Positions 11,372 through 22,778 of a DNA stretch of 64,000 bases are shown one piece after another. This DNA is from Phaonia tiefii. Its lineage: Eukaryota > Arthropoda > Insecta > Diptera > Muscidae. Under the pieces are notes generated by a model. It saw nothing but the letters and a program-made list of their open reading frames with translations, did not search any database and was not told where the DNA came from. Location of the stretch: contig OZ008368.1 in assembly GCA_963931995.1 (NCBI GenBank), positions 28,373,506 to 28,437,505 on the forward strand, written 5' to 3'. Within the stretch, counting starts at the first letter, position 1; every line of letters starts with the position of its first letter. The position numbers were made by a program, and so were the translations under genes.

Positions 11372-12450
11372 GTATTACACAGTGCAACAAGAAAAAATAT
11401 ATCCATATACGGACACCACTACGTGATAAAAGACAAAAAAAGTATCGTGTCTCCCAGTTTTGCCCAAATTCATGGATTTTTTTTATGGGTTATTTGGGGC
11501 CTCGGTGTAGTTTTTGCAAAAAAATTATAATTTTGTCAGGCTCATATCTTACAAAGTGTTCGGAATTTTACTCTCTGAGGTAAAGTTGTAGCTCTTGTCA
11601 TACAGAACATTCCTCTTTTGATTTCTTTTCTAATTCATTTCAGGCATGTTGGTGGAGTCACAGTATCACCCTCTATGATGTTAGTGAAGTATTTCAAGAA
11701 GAAAAAGCTGATGATGGAGCGCAGTCTGGAAGCAACGTGCCTGTGGACACCATAAGGTCTTAATCAGGGTCAGATTCGGACGACGATTTGGATCCATAAC
11801 CCAAGCGAGTGCGATTTGGAAGTCCAGGGCCATCAACTTTATAATCATAATACGAATATTTTTTATTATTTTTGTAATAGATAGCATATCAATGTTGAAG
11901 TAAAGAAAAAACAAATGAAATTAAAAAAATTTTGGGGAAATTTTTCGCTTTTGCGGCTACCGCGCTACCTAAACGGTGTTAAGGATCATTTATATGAAGT
12001 TTATAAAGTTGTTTATTTGGGATCTTACGTGTAATTTTGTAGTTGATGGTTTCCTTGAATTTTGAACGGTTTGCTACCTACGGACCTTAACAAGGGATAA
12101 AGGTAAAAAAAAAATCGAATTTTTTAAAAATTTTGCGATTTTGACCTTGAAGATGTTTTGAGTTTTTATGAGTTTCTATGTTCACAGTTTTGTTCTTTAT
12201 GACAAGCGCTACAACTTTTGCTCAGAGAGTAAATCAAAATTCTGAACGGTTTGCAAGATATGGGCCTGACAAAATTATCACTTTTTTGCAAAAATTACAC
12301 CGAGGTCCCAACTCTTTGGGCCCCATAAAAAAAAGTTCATGACTTTGGGCAAAACTGGGGGACACGGGTCTTTTTTTGGTGTCTTTTATCACGTAGTGGT
12401 GTCCGTATATGATTATATTTCCATGACTTAAAACATTGCACACAATGTTA
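11372..12450. mobile_element. Element with ~230-bp inverted arms
   Basis: The left arm (about 11372-11615) and right arm (about 12185-12450) are diverged inverse copies: ACGGACACCACTACGTGAT on the left against ATCACGTAGTGGTGTCCGT on the right, CAGTTTTGCCCAAA against its inverse, and ACTCTCTGAG against CTCAGAGAGT. The roughly 570-bp core has a plausible splice acceptor (TTCATTTCAG ending about 11642) followed by a short frame ending in acidic residues (SGSDSDDDLDP), broken by a stop. It could be the tail of a lost transposase gene. Superfamily not assigned. Confidence 0.75.
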
Positions 12451-13296
12451 TTAAAGCAATACCTTCTAACATGCAACGTCCATATGCAACACACCAAACT
12501 TCGTAAATTTACTGAGTCAAATCGATTCTCTATATGTCATTTGGTATAATGATTGTTAATCAACTGGACTACAAATTTGTTCCACTTTTATAATTTTTCA
12601 TTGTTTTTTGTTTTAATAAATTGAAAATCAAACGCCTAACATATCACCCTTTTAGGTATAGTAATGTAAGTATTTATCCCGACATAACCCAAATTGCATA
12701 TGACCATCGAACTGCGATCTAAATTTTTGGCAGCCCTCAATTCGTAGCAAGAATTGATATTTGATGTATCAGGCAATCAATTTAAATTAAGCGGAAGATT
12801 TGGTTTAAACGAAAAAAATTTTTTTGCCCACACAATACGCGATTTAATAAACCAGCAAATGTCGGCAATCAGACGTACAGTCTGCTGGATCCAACACGAA
12901 ACGATATCGACATGATATGATTCTTTGCTTTACGGTTCTCTTCGAACGGCGCAATTGTTTAATTGACTGTATTTGTTTCAATAAAGCCAGCAAAAAGAAG
13001 AAAATCTAACTGTTTTAATGTATTTTTCGTAAAATTAATAAATTGTTATATTGCCCTTATTTCGTAGAATTTTGTGGAAAAGCAATGATCGACGTAGAAG
13101 TAAAACAACTCCCTACAACCAAAGCTTTTTGCTGACAATCTTTTACCAGATGACACCAAGTCACGCAATCTGCGTTATTCCACAGTTTAAACGGCCACTG
13201 TAACCGCTGGCGGCTAATTTCATTTATGTATCAAAAAAATCTTTCCTTGGGTACCGCTCACGAGAAATCATTGTGGCTTTGTTAAATAATGTCTGG
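12451..13296. other. Non-coding tract
   Basis: No gene or element recognised. Plain AT-rich sequence between the inverted-arm element and the hAT-like element. Confidence 0.45.
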
Positions 13297-13646
13297 CAGG
13301 GATGGAAACGTTGATACGATCGCTGTAGTTATATTTAGTACCTTTAACAAGTGGACTGGAGGCAAATTCAGTTGGTACGTTGCAGTTTCGTAAATAGTTA
13401 TAATCTCGAAACATTTTAAAGTTCTGTACTGAAATCAATAATAGGAAGCGAAAACAAGTTTGAGCTGCAGAAAAAAGTTTGTTGATATCAGGTCAAAGGT
13501 GAAAAAGGTCAAAGCGGCAATAATAAAAGACTTTGACGGTAAATAATAAAGTGTGGTCCCTTTAGGGTTAATGCAATAGTACATATTGAAGAATTGAACC
13601 CCTGGCAACCAGGAACATTTGACATATTTGGTTTATAAAGTGGTTT

Positions 13647-13932
13647 ATCAGATTTCAGATAAATTTGGCCTTTACAGGAAAAACCAGTGTTACACGGAAC
13701 CTGTTCGATTTCTATGCATACATCAGTAAATGTTACAATGGAAAATAAACAACACCGTTCAATCATATGATGACGTTTCATTTAAAAAATCAGATTTCAG
13801 ATAAATTTGGCCTTTACAGGAAAAACCAGTGTTACACGGAACCTGTTCGATTTCTATGCATACATCAGTAAATGTTACAATGGAAAATAAACAACACCGT
13901 TCAATCATATGATGACGTTTCATTTAAAAAAT
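13647..13932. repeat. Exact 142-bp tandem duplication
   Basis: The sequence starting TCAGATTTCAGATAAATTTG at 13648 recurs at 13790 and the copies read identically through CATTTAAAAAAT (ends 13790 and 13932), a period of 142 bp. Identity implies a very recent duplication or an assembly artefact, in contrast with the aged surroundings. Confidence 0.92.
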
Positions 13933-14919
13933 ATTAATACTTAAAATTATTTAAAGACCTGTGCAAGCACATGTGTCATTATTTTCGTAATACTTTTTGT
14001 TTTATTCGCACAAAAAACAAAGAGAATGCAAATCAACAGACACATGTACATACATACATTGTTATGTTCGTACATACGCTGCACAAGTTCACACAATTTT
14101 CGTTATTCTCTTTGCTCTGAGAGTGCTCCGCACCCATATATTACAACTATTCGCTGCCGCTACTTCAGTGTGTGTTTTTTCGCAGTCTGACAATCTGTGT
14201 TTACACATACCTTGTGTTATATTCGTAAGCTTACGAGTAGCAAGCAAGACTGCAGATCAAGTTACTACTTGGAGAACAAATAGAGAAGACGCTTTCAAAG
14301 AAGATAAGGTGATACGTTACTGTGATGCGTGGTGTGATTTTCAAACTTTTGCAGCCGCGTGTCAAGCCAAAAGTACAAAATACATCAACTGGGAGTTAAC
14401 ATTTGCCAATTAAATCGATTAAAACAAATGATATTCAGTGAATAGAATCAACATGTAATGCAGTGTTAGGGTAACATTATCTGTGTAGATCCCAATTAAC
14501 ACGCAAATTGTTAAAATTAAAGATTCCATCTACATTATTTGTGTGGATCAAAATTACCACACAAATTGCTCAAAGTAAAGATTTCTCCCATTCCACTATC
14601 ATTCTCTATATGTTTTCCAAGTATCTTGCGGTCTTCGTTTAGTACAAAAAACAGCTGTTGCAAACTCTTATTAATGTTACTCGCTGATTGTTGTACAACA
14701 ACCACATATTATTTTCGCTGTTAACACTGCATAGCTTCGACGTAGATAACGCTGTGTGTTGTTTGCATGTGCTGACTTTCTTAGATTCTACCCTACCCGT
14801 GCCTATAGATCTCAACACATCAATAAAGCAAAATTTAGCTGGCGGAAATAATTGTTTTTGTTTCGTCATAAACAAAGCGACGACGACCTGCTTGTTTGAA
14901 TGCTGAATAAAAAACAATA

Positions 14920-15345
14920 TTTTGCTCACTGATATAATTGGTTTTGTTTTGTCATAAACAGAGCGACGACAAAAAGTATTGAATAGTATAGAGATCTTCT
15001 TGCGCTCTTTTTCCGCTCACACGTAGAGAGCCTGAGTAAAAGATCATAAACGAGTCGTATTCTCTTTAGCAAATATTTCAATATAAATGCACCGTTTCGA
15101 CAATGTTATCACTTAATACAATACAAAAAACATAAATGTTTCAAACGGCATCAATGTTTTACATCAAAATTATGAATGGACCAAGTTATGACAAAAAGAG
15201 AGTAATACGTTTTGAATCATTCCCCGGATGTCGCTAGTGCTTATGGGTCATACAATTCGTTCCATGAGTTATCTATACTATTCAATACTCTTTTGCGACG
15301 GCGACCTGCTAGTTTGTTCGCTGCCGTTACATCATTATTTTCAGG
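14920..15345 (+). repeat. Dispersed repeat, copy 1
   Basis: Blocks such as GTATTGAATAGTATAGAGA, AGCGACGACAAAAAG and AATGCACCGTTTCGACAATG are shared, in inverse orientation, with 53740-54070. This probably marks a non-autonomous family to which the surrounding hAT-like element belongs. Confidence 0.7.
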
Positions 15346-15558
15346 CAGAGACTATTGTTGTACAACTACCACGTTTGTGACGCTCACGTTGTGTTGTTTG
15401 TGTGTGTTCACTTTGATAAATTGCCCTACCCGTGCCTATAGATGATAACACATCAAAAGTCAGTATTTGGATATTCTTTGGGATACGTTATACATTTTAT
15501 TTAAACATTTAAAATTCTGTTTTTAGTACCTAAATTCAATTTTAAGTTTCCATCCCTG

Positions 15559-16090
15559 TTGTCCGGTACAACAGTAGTGACATTGTCATTGCCATATCAT
15601 CGTACGATCTATTCTTTTTCTCTGTTTTAATTGATACAAATCAAACTTGGTTTGGTATACGGAAACGATTTCACTGTTCGCCATCCCTCACAATCACCCA
15701 CATCGTAGCAAATGTTGGAAACAACTTTAGCAGTATTTGAACTAATGATTGCAGTGGCACTAAAGCGGATCTTTGGGATAAAACTTTAATTGACATATTG
15801 CATGATACATAAATTTTATATTTTTTCCTTGTTTTTCAATAAATTTTTATTGTATAATAATCTAAAATTTAAAGAATTTGTGCAGCTTTTAATTTTGATT
15901 AATGATAATTACTAGTAGGTGCTGAAAAATGGAACGATTATAGCTCTTTTAAATCTTTTTAAAGTAATGTAGCTATATTTATGAAAATCTAAAATTTAAG
16001 CGTTATCTATAACAAATAAACATTCAGCATTTGATCGCAGTGATTACCTTAAATAATTTTGTATAATATTAGCTTCGATTTTATGCGAAT
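15559..16090. other. Non-coding tract
   Basis: AT-rich sequence without recognised genes or elements. Confidence 0.45.
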
Positions 16091-16095
16091 GTAGC

Positions 16096-16378
16096 GGCTG
16101 TCGGTGGTGCAGTGCTAGTGTGTGTGGCTCTTGCACATGAAAACTTGGGTTCGATCCCTACCTTACATTTCTTTCGACGCCGGCCACCTCGCTTAGTGAC
16201 GACGACACTATCGAGTATTTAGCCATGAAAAGGCTTCTTCATATACCGTTCTGAACCGGTGTATAACTGTAGGACCCAATCAGTGAATGTACAACTGGAT
16301 AGCGCGCAGCTCACTAGTTCTGACAAGCTCTCCCCAGTCCCTTCATGGGATGCAATGGGACACTAGTTTTTTTTATTG
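16096..16378 (+). repeat. tRNA-derived SINE (plus)
   Basis: Full-length, moderately diverged member of the family seen at 2427: head GTCGGTGGTGCAGTGCTAGT, B box GGGTTCGATCC, body CGACACTATCGAGTATTTA and a T-rich tail ending TTTTTTTTATTG. Confidence 0.9.
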
Positions 16379-16828
16379 CAATCTTAGTGATTACTGGCAC
16401 CACATACATAAATTCGGATGGATGGAACAATCGTTCTATATGGAATTTATTACGTGACGCGTAGTTGATGAATCATAGCGTTCGGTTTCACTTTTTGGAA
16501 ATTCATTTCCAATTTTATCAAACGGCTTCAGTATTTACTAGAGCCACATTTCATTCAGGGCCCAACCGAAAAATTAATCCAATAATATAACTAATTGTCG
16601 TCAGCTAGAAGGCATGGCAGCTCTTGGGATATGCCACAAAATAAGGATGGGATTTTCATGCATTTATTGTTGAACAATATGCGCCTAAAATATGCTCGAA
16701 TAAGGTCCAAGAATGTTTTAAAAATTAAAAATAATCCGTAAAACAATATTTGCTTAACATTTATTTACACAAGGCAACAACAACATTTTTACTTTTATTG
16801 ACTCATGAGGTCAAATGTTTTACACATA
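16379..16828. other. Non-coding tract
   Basis: Nothing recognised. It lies between a SINE and the 3' end of the minus-strand non-LTR element. Confidence 0.45.
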
Positions 16829-18031
16829 TTAATTAAACAAACAAATTATACTAATTTTAACATATTTCTCCAACCGGTCTATCCTTCGCCTTTTCACGCC
16901 AGTTGGTAACCCCAAGGATACTGAGGGATTCTTCGGCTTGGTCTTCCTCATTTCCTGCTTCCATCGGGTAGGTTTTCGAAAACGTTTTTGCGCTGGCTCA
17001 TTTTCGTCCATTCTGATAACATGGCCCAGCCACCGCAACTGGCCTAATTTCGGAATATAAATGATATAGCCCATATATTTTACGGAGAATTTTTCTCTCG
17101 TATACTCCCAGGTGGTTTTCATTCGCTTGCGATATGACCCAAGTTTCGGAGCCATATGCCAGGACAGGTAAAATGAGAGTGTGTTATAGCTGGACCTTTG
17201 TCCGTCGGGAGAGGGCTTTGTTTTTAAACTGCTTGATGATCTCAAAATATTATCTATTTGCAAGCACTATTCTCCTGTTTATCTCCAAGCTGACGTTGTT
17301 GATCCTTTTCACGGCGGATCCAAGGTAGACAAATTCATCTACCACTACAAATTTAAATCGGGTGTCAACGTTCAAATGCGGACCAAGTAGAGATGTTTGT
17401 CTAGTCGTTGACACCATCAATTTTGTCTTGCCCTCATTAACAGCAAGACCCACCTTCGCTGATTCCTTTTCGATTCTTGAAAATACTCCAGTAACTTCTC
17501 GCAAATTTCGCCCAATTATGTCTATGTCGTCAGCATACGCCAGCAACATATGGCTTTTCGTGTTAATGGTCTTGTTCGTATTTACTGCACTTTTCCTCAT
17601 TATTATCTCCATTAAAATGTTGAAGAGATTGCACGAAAGTGTGTCGCCTTGTCTCAAATATCGTTTGGTACATAATGGTTCAGTGAGGTCTTTCCCCACC
17701 TTCACTGCTGATTTGGTGTTGGTCGGCGTCATTCTACAGAGTCGGATCAGTTTTGCCGCAATCCCAAGCTTGGTACAATTTTCCCCGAATGGGGCTATCG
17801 AAAGCAGCTTTGTAATAGAGAAAAAAATGATATGAATCGATTTTCTTTTCGTTTGCCTTTTCCAGGATTTGGCGTAGCGTGAATACTGAACCCACACTTA
17901 TACGGTCCAATCAGGTTTTCAACGACTGGCTTTATTCTATCACATAATACGCTCGACACGACCTTATACGCGATTTTGATTCTTGTTGTATGACATGTTT
18001 TTTCTTTCACGTTTTCAGCAAATAAAGCCAT
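16829..18031 (-). pseudogene. Non-LTR retrotransposon RT, 5'-truncated
   Basis: Reading minus strand from about 18031, the frames give fingers/palm pieces (YKVVSSVLCDRIKPVVENLIG, then LIRLCRMTPTNTKSAVKVGK), the template-grip region (LRQGDTLSCNLFNILMEIIM), the catalytic box LLAYADDIDIIGRN with YADD at about 17526-17537, EGKTKLMVS, EFVYLGSAV and, in another frame near 17040-16960, QLRWLGHVIRMDENEPAQ, a tail common in insect LINE proteins. It is broken by at least two frameshifts or stops and lacks the endonuclease and the first RT blocks, so it is a dead 5'-truncated copy. The clade is uncertain; no RNase H is visible. Plus-strand frames at 17134-17835 are its shadows. Confidence 0.88.
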
Positions 18032-18617
18032 ATTTTGGTCACAAAAATATATATGTATTATAACATAGTAAACATATGTTATAACGTATTATGTTAACTC
18101 TGTTTAATTAGTTTGGCTAGAGGTCCTAAAATGCAAATATCAGCGGGTTCGACAGCGGGTTGTATTCAGACAATAGATGACAGAGAGCGACAGGAAATCT
18201 CGAGACCCAAATTAGTTTTACTCATGGAGAGTCACTTGAGTAAAACGGTGTTGAGTCGAAGGGTTAAAGCAATAGTTGACACAGTGGGGGAAACGAGAAA
18301 AGTTTTGGATCAAAATAACAACATATTGATATAGAGAGCTAACAAAGGTGGGAGAACTGTGGCAATATACAGGGACGATTACAGATCGAAGATGAACAAT
18401 ATTTTGAGGGATATTTGTACATATAGACGTATTAAAAGAGACCCGACGTGCAGCTTACGGCAGGATAACAACTGATTGGTGGGGATATTATACTGACTGA
18501 ACAACAAGGTTGCTGCACCACCCAGGACATAAGGGCTCCCCAAAATCCATAAAGATGGAAACCGCTTAGACCAGTATGCTCAGCAATGAACTCACCAGGC
18601 TACGGACTTTGTAAGTA

Positions 18618-19569
18618 ACGGGTTTTCAAAAGAGACGCTACAAAAGTAAATCGATAGGGACAGCAAACGACGACATATTTTTTCCCGCTCTTTTGACATT
18701 TCTCTTCAGTAAGGTTTGCCATTTCATCTTGGAAAGATATACGAGCCAACAACGAGTCGAAATTATTAAAATTTACTACCGAAATTTGGAGTCAGTGGCC
18801 TCAACTTTAAGAGCGCTACGTCCAATTTATGGTCGAGAAAATCATCTTCAGCGGTGAGGCTCATTTCTGGCTGAATGGCTTCGTCAATAAGCAAAATATG
18901 CGTTATTGGGCAGACAGCAATCCACACATAATCCATGAGTCATCATTGGAGCCCGAAAAAAATTACGGTTTGGTGCGGTTTATGGGCCGGCGGCGTTATT
19001 GGGCCGTACTCCTTCCGTGATGATCAAGACCGGCACATTCCTGTGAATGCGAATCGCTACCGTTCAATGATAACCGAATTTTTTGGCCCCAATTAGATAA
19101 TATGCACTTGGAGGACATGTGGTTCCAATAGGACGGCGCCACAAGCCACACAGCGAATGTCACAATCAATTTATTTGAAACCAAGTTTGGTGAACGTGTT
19201 ATCTCACGAAAAGGCCCAGTCGATTGGCCGCCTCGGTCGTGCGATTTGACGCCGCTAGATTATTTCCTGTGGGGCTACGTCAAGTCTATGGTCTATGCCA
19301 ACAAGCCAGCGAGGATTGATGAACTTCGTACGAATATCGAACGTGAAATTGCAGCAGTATCGGCCGATTTATGCTTGAAAACCGTCGAAAATTGGGTTCA
19401 GCGTCTGGACTTCTGCAAGCGTGCCCGTGGTGGCCATGCAAAAGAAATCGAGTTCCATACATAATGGCATCGAACGTACTTTCACAGGAATAAAGAATTT
19501 CATTGGTATCTAAAACCGGTTTTGTTTTATTTAAAAAAACTTTTGTAGCGCTCTTACTGAAAAACCCTT
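18618..19569 (+). mobile_element. DD41D mariner-like element, internally deleted
   Basis: Inverted ends: left begins ACGGGTTTTCAAAAGAGACG, right is the inverse of AAGGGTTTTTCAGTAAGAGC; both continue GCTACAAAAGT. TA target duplications lie at 18616-18617 and 19570-19571. At 952 bp it is shorter than a full element. The N-terminal HTH start (ERYTSQQRVEIIKIYYRN, about 18740) is joined near 18830 directly to the catalytic domain, so the middle of the transposase is missing. Confidence 0.92.
18829..19464 (+). pseudogene. DD41D mariner transposase, C-terminal part
   Basis: The catalytic region begins KIIFSGEAHFWLNGFVNKQN; the first catalytic aspartate has become glycine (normally SDEAHF). The second aspartate is in the QDGA block near 19131, next to a TAG stop. 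The third is in SCDLTPLDYFLWGYVK near 19237-19275. I count 41 residues between the second and third aspartates, the DD41D spacing known for rosa-type mariners of flies. The C terminus ENWVQRLDFC...GGHAKEIEF matches the family. The deletion, the missing catalytic residue, the stop and frame changes make this inactive. Confidence 0.85.
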
Positions 19570-19572
19570 TAT

Positions 19573-19762
19573 ATGATCAGTATACTTAAAAATTTGATGA
19601 GGGACTCCAGATATAATGTCAAAGATGCGATTGATTTTAAATCGAGAATTGAGAATATCAGAAGAGATGATGACGAATTCGTTGAATTGGTGAAATGTTA
19701 CACTAAAAATACGAGATACGGGTGGCCGATGAAAGCCGCTACCAAAAAAGGATTTAATAACT
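19573..19762 (+). pseudogene. PLE coding segment after the mariner
   Basis: Continues the Penelope-like reading frame (MISILKNLMRDSRYNVKDAI, then RIENIRRDDDEFV). Codon phase is continuous with the segment before 18616 if the mariner and one TA are left out. After DDDEFV the similarity to PLE proteins is lost until about 20068. Confidence 0.75.
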
Positions 19763-19828
19763 TTTTGCTATTTAATGAATCTGATTATTTTTTTTTATTT
19801 TGCAGATTGATTTTTAGATTTAACAAAA

Positions 19829-19985
19829 ATGGATAACTGGGACACTGAAACAAGAATTTGGATTGTCCGCCACTATCACGCACTGGAGTCCGTAGTTTTG
19901 GGTCCAAAGAGAGTATAGGCGCACGTTTGGCGGTAATGCTCCGAGCAGATGGACCATCATGAGACTTGTTAACAATTAAAGAAAA
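19829..19985 (+). pseudogene. Transposase N-terminal HTH fragment
   Basis: An ATG at 19829 opens MDNWDTETRIWIVRHYHALE, and a second frame gives RRTFGGNAPSRWTIMRLVNN. Both match the N-terminal helix-turn-helix of a mariner-like family (the DUF4817-type start followed by FG--APSR-TI--LV). No catalytic domain follows. It is a remnant inserted in the Penelope-like element. Confidence 0.65.
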
Positions 19986-20829
19986 ATGAATTCCATACAC
20001 TGAAACAAATGTTATTTAAGTTTCTTAATGTAGAAATATTTATCAGCCCCCCAGTATTTGAAATATGAGGACAAATTTTAGGGTGAAAAGACAAGGTATG
20101 CCTTTGGGATCACCAGTGATAGCTGACATAATAATGGAAGCCCAAAATCTTGACAAAGTATATTGACCTCTTATTTGTTGTGATAAAGAGGAATGACGTG
20201 GATAACGCACATATAACGGACAAATAAAATTCACGAGAAGATTACCATATCTGGGCTCTGTCGTAATTCGACAAGGCAACCTGCTAAAACTAGATTGGTA
20301 CCTGAAGACTACAGCGTCCGGAAGACTAATTAAATTCAATTCTAAGCACACTATAAGTATTATTATCAATATGGCGACAGATTTTGTGAATATAGTTCTG
20401 GAGATCGGCGACAAGGAATTTCATGTGGAGTATAAGGGAAATTCTTTGCAAAAATTATTTCCCGGCCAGAATAGTAAATTGTCTACCTGATCGGAATGGA
20501 CACACAACACAGGACAATTTATGGAACAAGGACAATATCAACGAAACGAAACCCCACCCAAAATTTACAAATCCCTGACGTATATACCTGGTTATCCCGA
20601 GAGACTGAATCATTCCGATATCTATGACACAGCTGCCGTGCTTATCAAGACGGACTCCAGTCCACTTTCCTAAATTTTTCAGGAGAAGCAGATTTCTGAA
20701 TTCTGCTTGGAGCTTCATTTGTAATAAGAAACCCGTAGTTTTTTATAATAAAATTTATGTAGTGTTGCCGCAATTTCCATCCATAACGGAAGTTGCAAAA
20801 TGTTGCTAACTTGAGCATTAAAAAAATAT

Positions 20830-22050
20830 TTTTTTTTTAAAATAATTTGGAGTTGAGTCTTTCTTAGTAAGCTGGGCAGAGAGGGTCATATGGTCATTTG
20901 AGTTGCTTAAAAGTTATAATTAAAATAATATGTGCAAATTAATAGCGTCAACGACAAAATTGTGAGACGTACGAAAGTTTTCATTGCAAAAATGTGGACG
21001 CACTACTGTATTTCATATCTTTTCGGAATTGTTGTCTAGATGGGCTTTACATGTTATTCTAAACCTTGAAATCGCACATCTTACTCGTTGTACAGAAATC
21101 ATTTATACTTTGAAGATATAACAAGAAACACAAATACAATCAAAATGTGTAGAAAATATTAAATTTTCTTTTACGTATTCAATTGAAAATTTGTAATTGT
21201 GTTGATTTTGCTGGCCATTCAAATAAATCACACTATAGCTCCTCCCTTTTGGAAGACATGATTTTAGTTACATATACATATTTATTGGGTTAGAAAAATC
21301 TAACAGCCTAAAACAGCAAACCAAAATTCAAGTGAATCAGATATAACTACACAAGCAATCACGACATCCCAAACATTATCTGTGAGAGAGAGATACGTAC
21401 TCCCATGTAGTCAAGTATGAGAAACTCCTCCCACAGTAAGCTTTTACTGTTTGTTGTGTGTTTTGTAGAAGAGGAATAAAAACGTTCACCAATCACAGAT
21501 GTTTTCTTTTGTGCGCATGAGAGGGGCTACAGTTCTTCATGGCGGTGGTAAACATGTTTTTATTTGGGCTTAATGTAGTTGTTGTTATATCGATTAGTTT
21601 GCCAACAAATCTTTATCGCTACAACTTGCGGCCAAGCCTTATCAACCATTTTCCGATAACCACCATTCTCTCCCCCATTACAAGGCTGCTTTGTCAGCGA
21701 TACGGTGCCATTAGATTTAATAGATTTCTAATGGAAAGTAATGGAATCGAAAAGTTCACATACCTCTAATAGTTGTTTTAAATTTGTTGATTCGTGCACA
21801 GTGGCTGCGACTGTAGTAAATAATTATTTAGAATTTAGAATTTCGAGTTTGATTGCGTATTCTATTGCACGAAATAAGTTTGCTAATTATACAAGCGCTG
21901 TGAGAAATCTTCTGGAAGTTGATGATGCACTACAAGATGGCGCAAAAGGAAAGACCCTATTGGAAAACCCTAAAACTTTTGCAAATGGCGCCTAATGCCA
22001 ATTTGTTTTTGACATTTGTGAAGTAAACAAACCCGGAATACAAATCGACA
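20830..22050. other. Non-coding tract
   Basis: No gene supported. The frame at 21741-21995 (84 codons) ends LLEVDDALQDGAKGKTLLEN but resembles nothing I know and has no flanking gene signals. The rest is AT-rich and unclassified. Confidence 0.4.
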
Positions 22051-22057
22051 AGCCACA

Positions 22058-22769
22058 CAGAAAAGAATGATGACTGTAAAATTTTAACAAAAAAATTGGT
22101 ACATGAAAAATCTCAACACTCAGTTATATTTTTCATTGATATACTGACAAATTAAACAAATATTGAAATTAAAATCGATAAATGGTACAAACAAAAAACT
22201 TCATAAGAAATACCCAAATATTTAACGAAGTTTTCCAGATTTCAAAAGTTAACAAATAAATTCATCAATATGTATACCATTTCTAATAAATTAAAAACAA
22301 ATAATAATTTTTATTTTCGGTCGTTGCTATAAATACTTTACCCATAACCAAATAACTTCAGTTAGAGATAAGTTTGTATAGACAGTCGGTGGCGTAACCG
22401 GCTAGATGCATACATCGAAACGATCTTCCAGTGGACGTGTGTTCGAATCCTACCGCGGCTGTTTAATTTTTTTTAAATAAACAAACTTTCTAAAAATACC
22501 TCCGATCGAAGACAAAACGGAAACTGAGATACAATTTAGTTTGTTATTATGTGAAATTCTTCATCGACGAAAAACGAAAATATTTTTGAGAAATAACGTA
22601 CAATATTTTCGAAGATGGGTGAAATATTGCACCGACTGAAAATAATATTTTTACAATAAACAACCTACTAATATGATATGTGCTTTTTTTTATCACAGGA
22701 TTATCAATTAATATTTTGTTTGAATTTTCGAATATTTTAATTGAATTGAAAAATAATTTTTTTCTGTGC
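22058..22769. repeat. Small inverted-end repeat, copy 1 (interrupted)
   Basis: Left end CACAGAAAAGAATGATGACT, right end TTTTTTTCTGTG. The left 75 bp and right 220 bp match the shorter copy at 22877-23144; the extra middle (about 22130-22550) is an insertion that contains a tRNA-like sequence. Confidence 0.7.
22382..22462 (+). repeat. tRNA-like sequence (SINE head or tRNA relic)
   Basis: The 5' ACAGTCG (22382-22388) and 3' CGGCTGT (22456-22462) form a seven-pair acceptor-like stem with one G-U. GGTGGCGTAACCGG resembles an A box and GTGTTCGAATCC a B box. Overall it looks like a serine-type tRNA, but I could not fold a clean anticodon or T arm, and it is followed by T-rich sequence. A tRNA-derived SINE head or decayed tRNA is more likely than a working tRNA. 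Confidence 0.5.
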
Positions 22770-22778
22770 ATGAATCGT

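Larger units (their letters stand above)
13297..15558. mobile_element. hAT-like non-autonomous element
   Basis: The left end CAGGGATGGAAAC (13297) is matched by the inverted right end GTTTCCATCCCTG (to 15558), the kind of terminus common in hAT elements. Flanking 8-mers ATGTCTGG (13289-13296) and TTGTCCGG (15559-15566) agree at six of eight positions, compatible with an aged 8-bp target duplication. The interior has no recognisable transposase. It contains an exact 142-bp tandem duplication and sequence homologous to 53740-54070 (opposite orientation). Confidence 0.65.
18110..20800 (+). pseudogene. Penelope-like element (PLE), disrupted
   Basis: Fragments in consistent order match Penelope-type reverse transcriptases. 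LARGPKMQIS at about 18116 is a PLE N-terminal hallmark. Then follow GGRTVAIYRDDYRSKMNNIL and CTYRRIKRDPTCSL (18350-18460), the LPKIHKDG-type block (18540-18580), LKNLMRDSRYNVKDAIDFK (19580-19640), KRQGMPLGSPVIADIIME (20075-20140) and KLDWYLKTTASGRLIKFNSK (20288-20345). Near 20580 YIPGYPERLN may be the linker before the GIY-YIG endonuclease, which is not recognisable. The copy is interrupted by a DD41D mariner (18618-19569) and by another transposase fragment (about 19800-20040). Several stops and frameshifts make it a fossil. Confidence 0.85.

Noticed and set aside
13997..14413. 138-codon frame in the hAT-like element
   Set aside because: Cysteine/threonine-rich low-similarity translation; no transposase motif and no sister copy supporting it.
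17362..17835. 157-codon plus-strand frame
   Set aside because: Antisense of the reverse transcriptase palm domain with the YADD box.
21741..21995. 84-codon frame as a small gene
   Set aside because: No recognisable domain, no splice or promoter context, length within chance expectation for such a window.
22382..22462. Functional tRNA gene
   Set aside because: Acceptor stem pairs, but anticodon and T arms do not fold cleanly and the locus is in repeat DNA.
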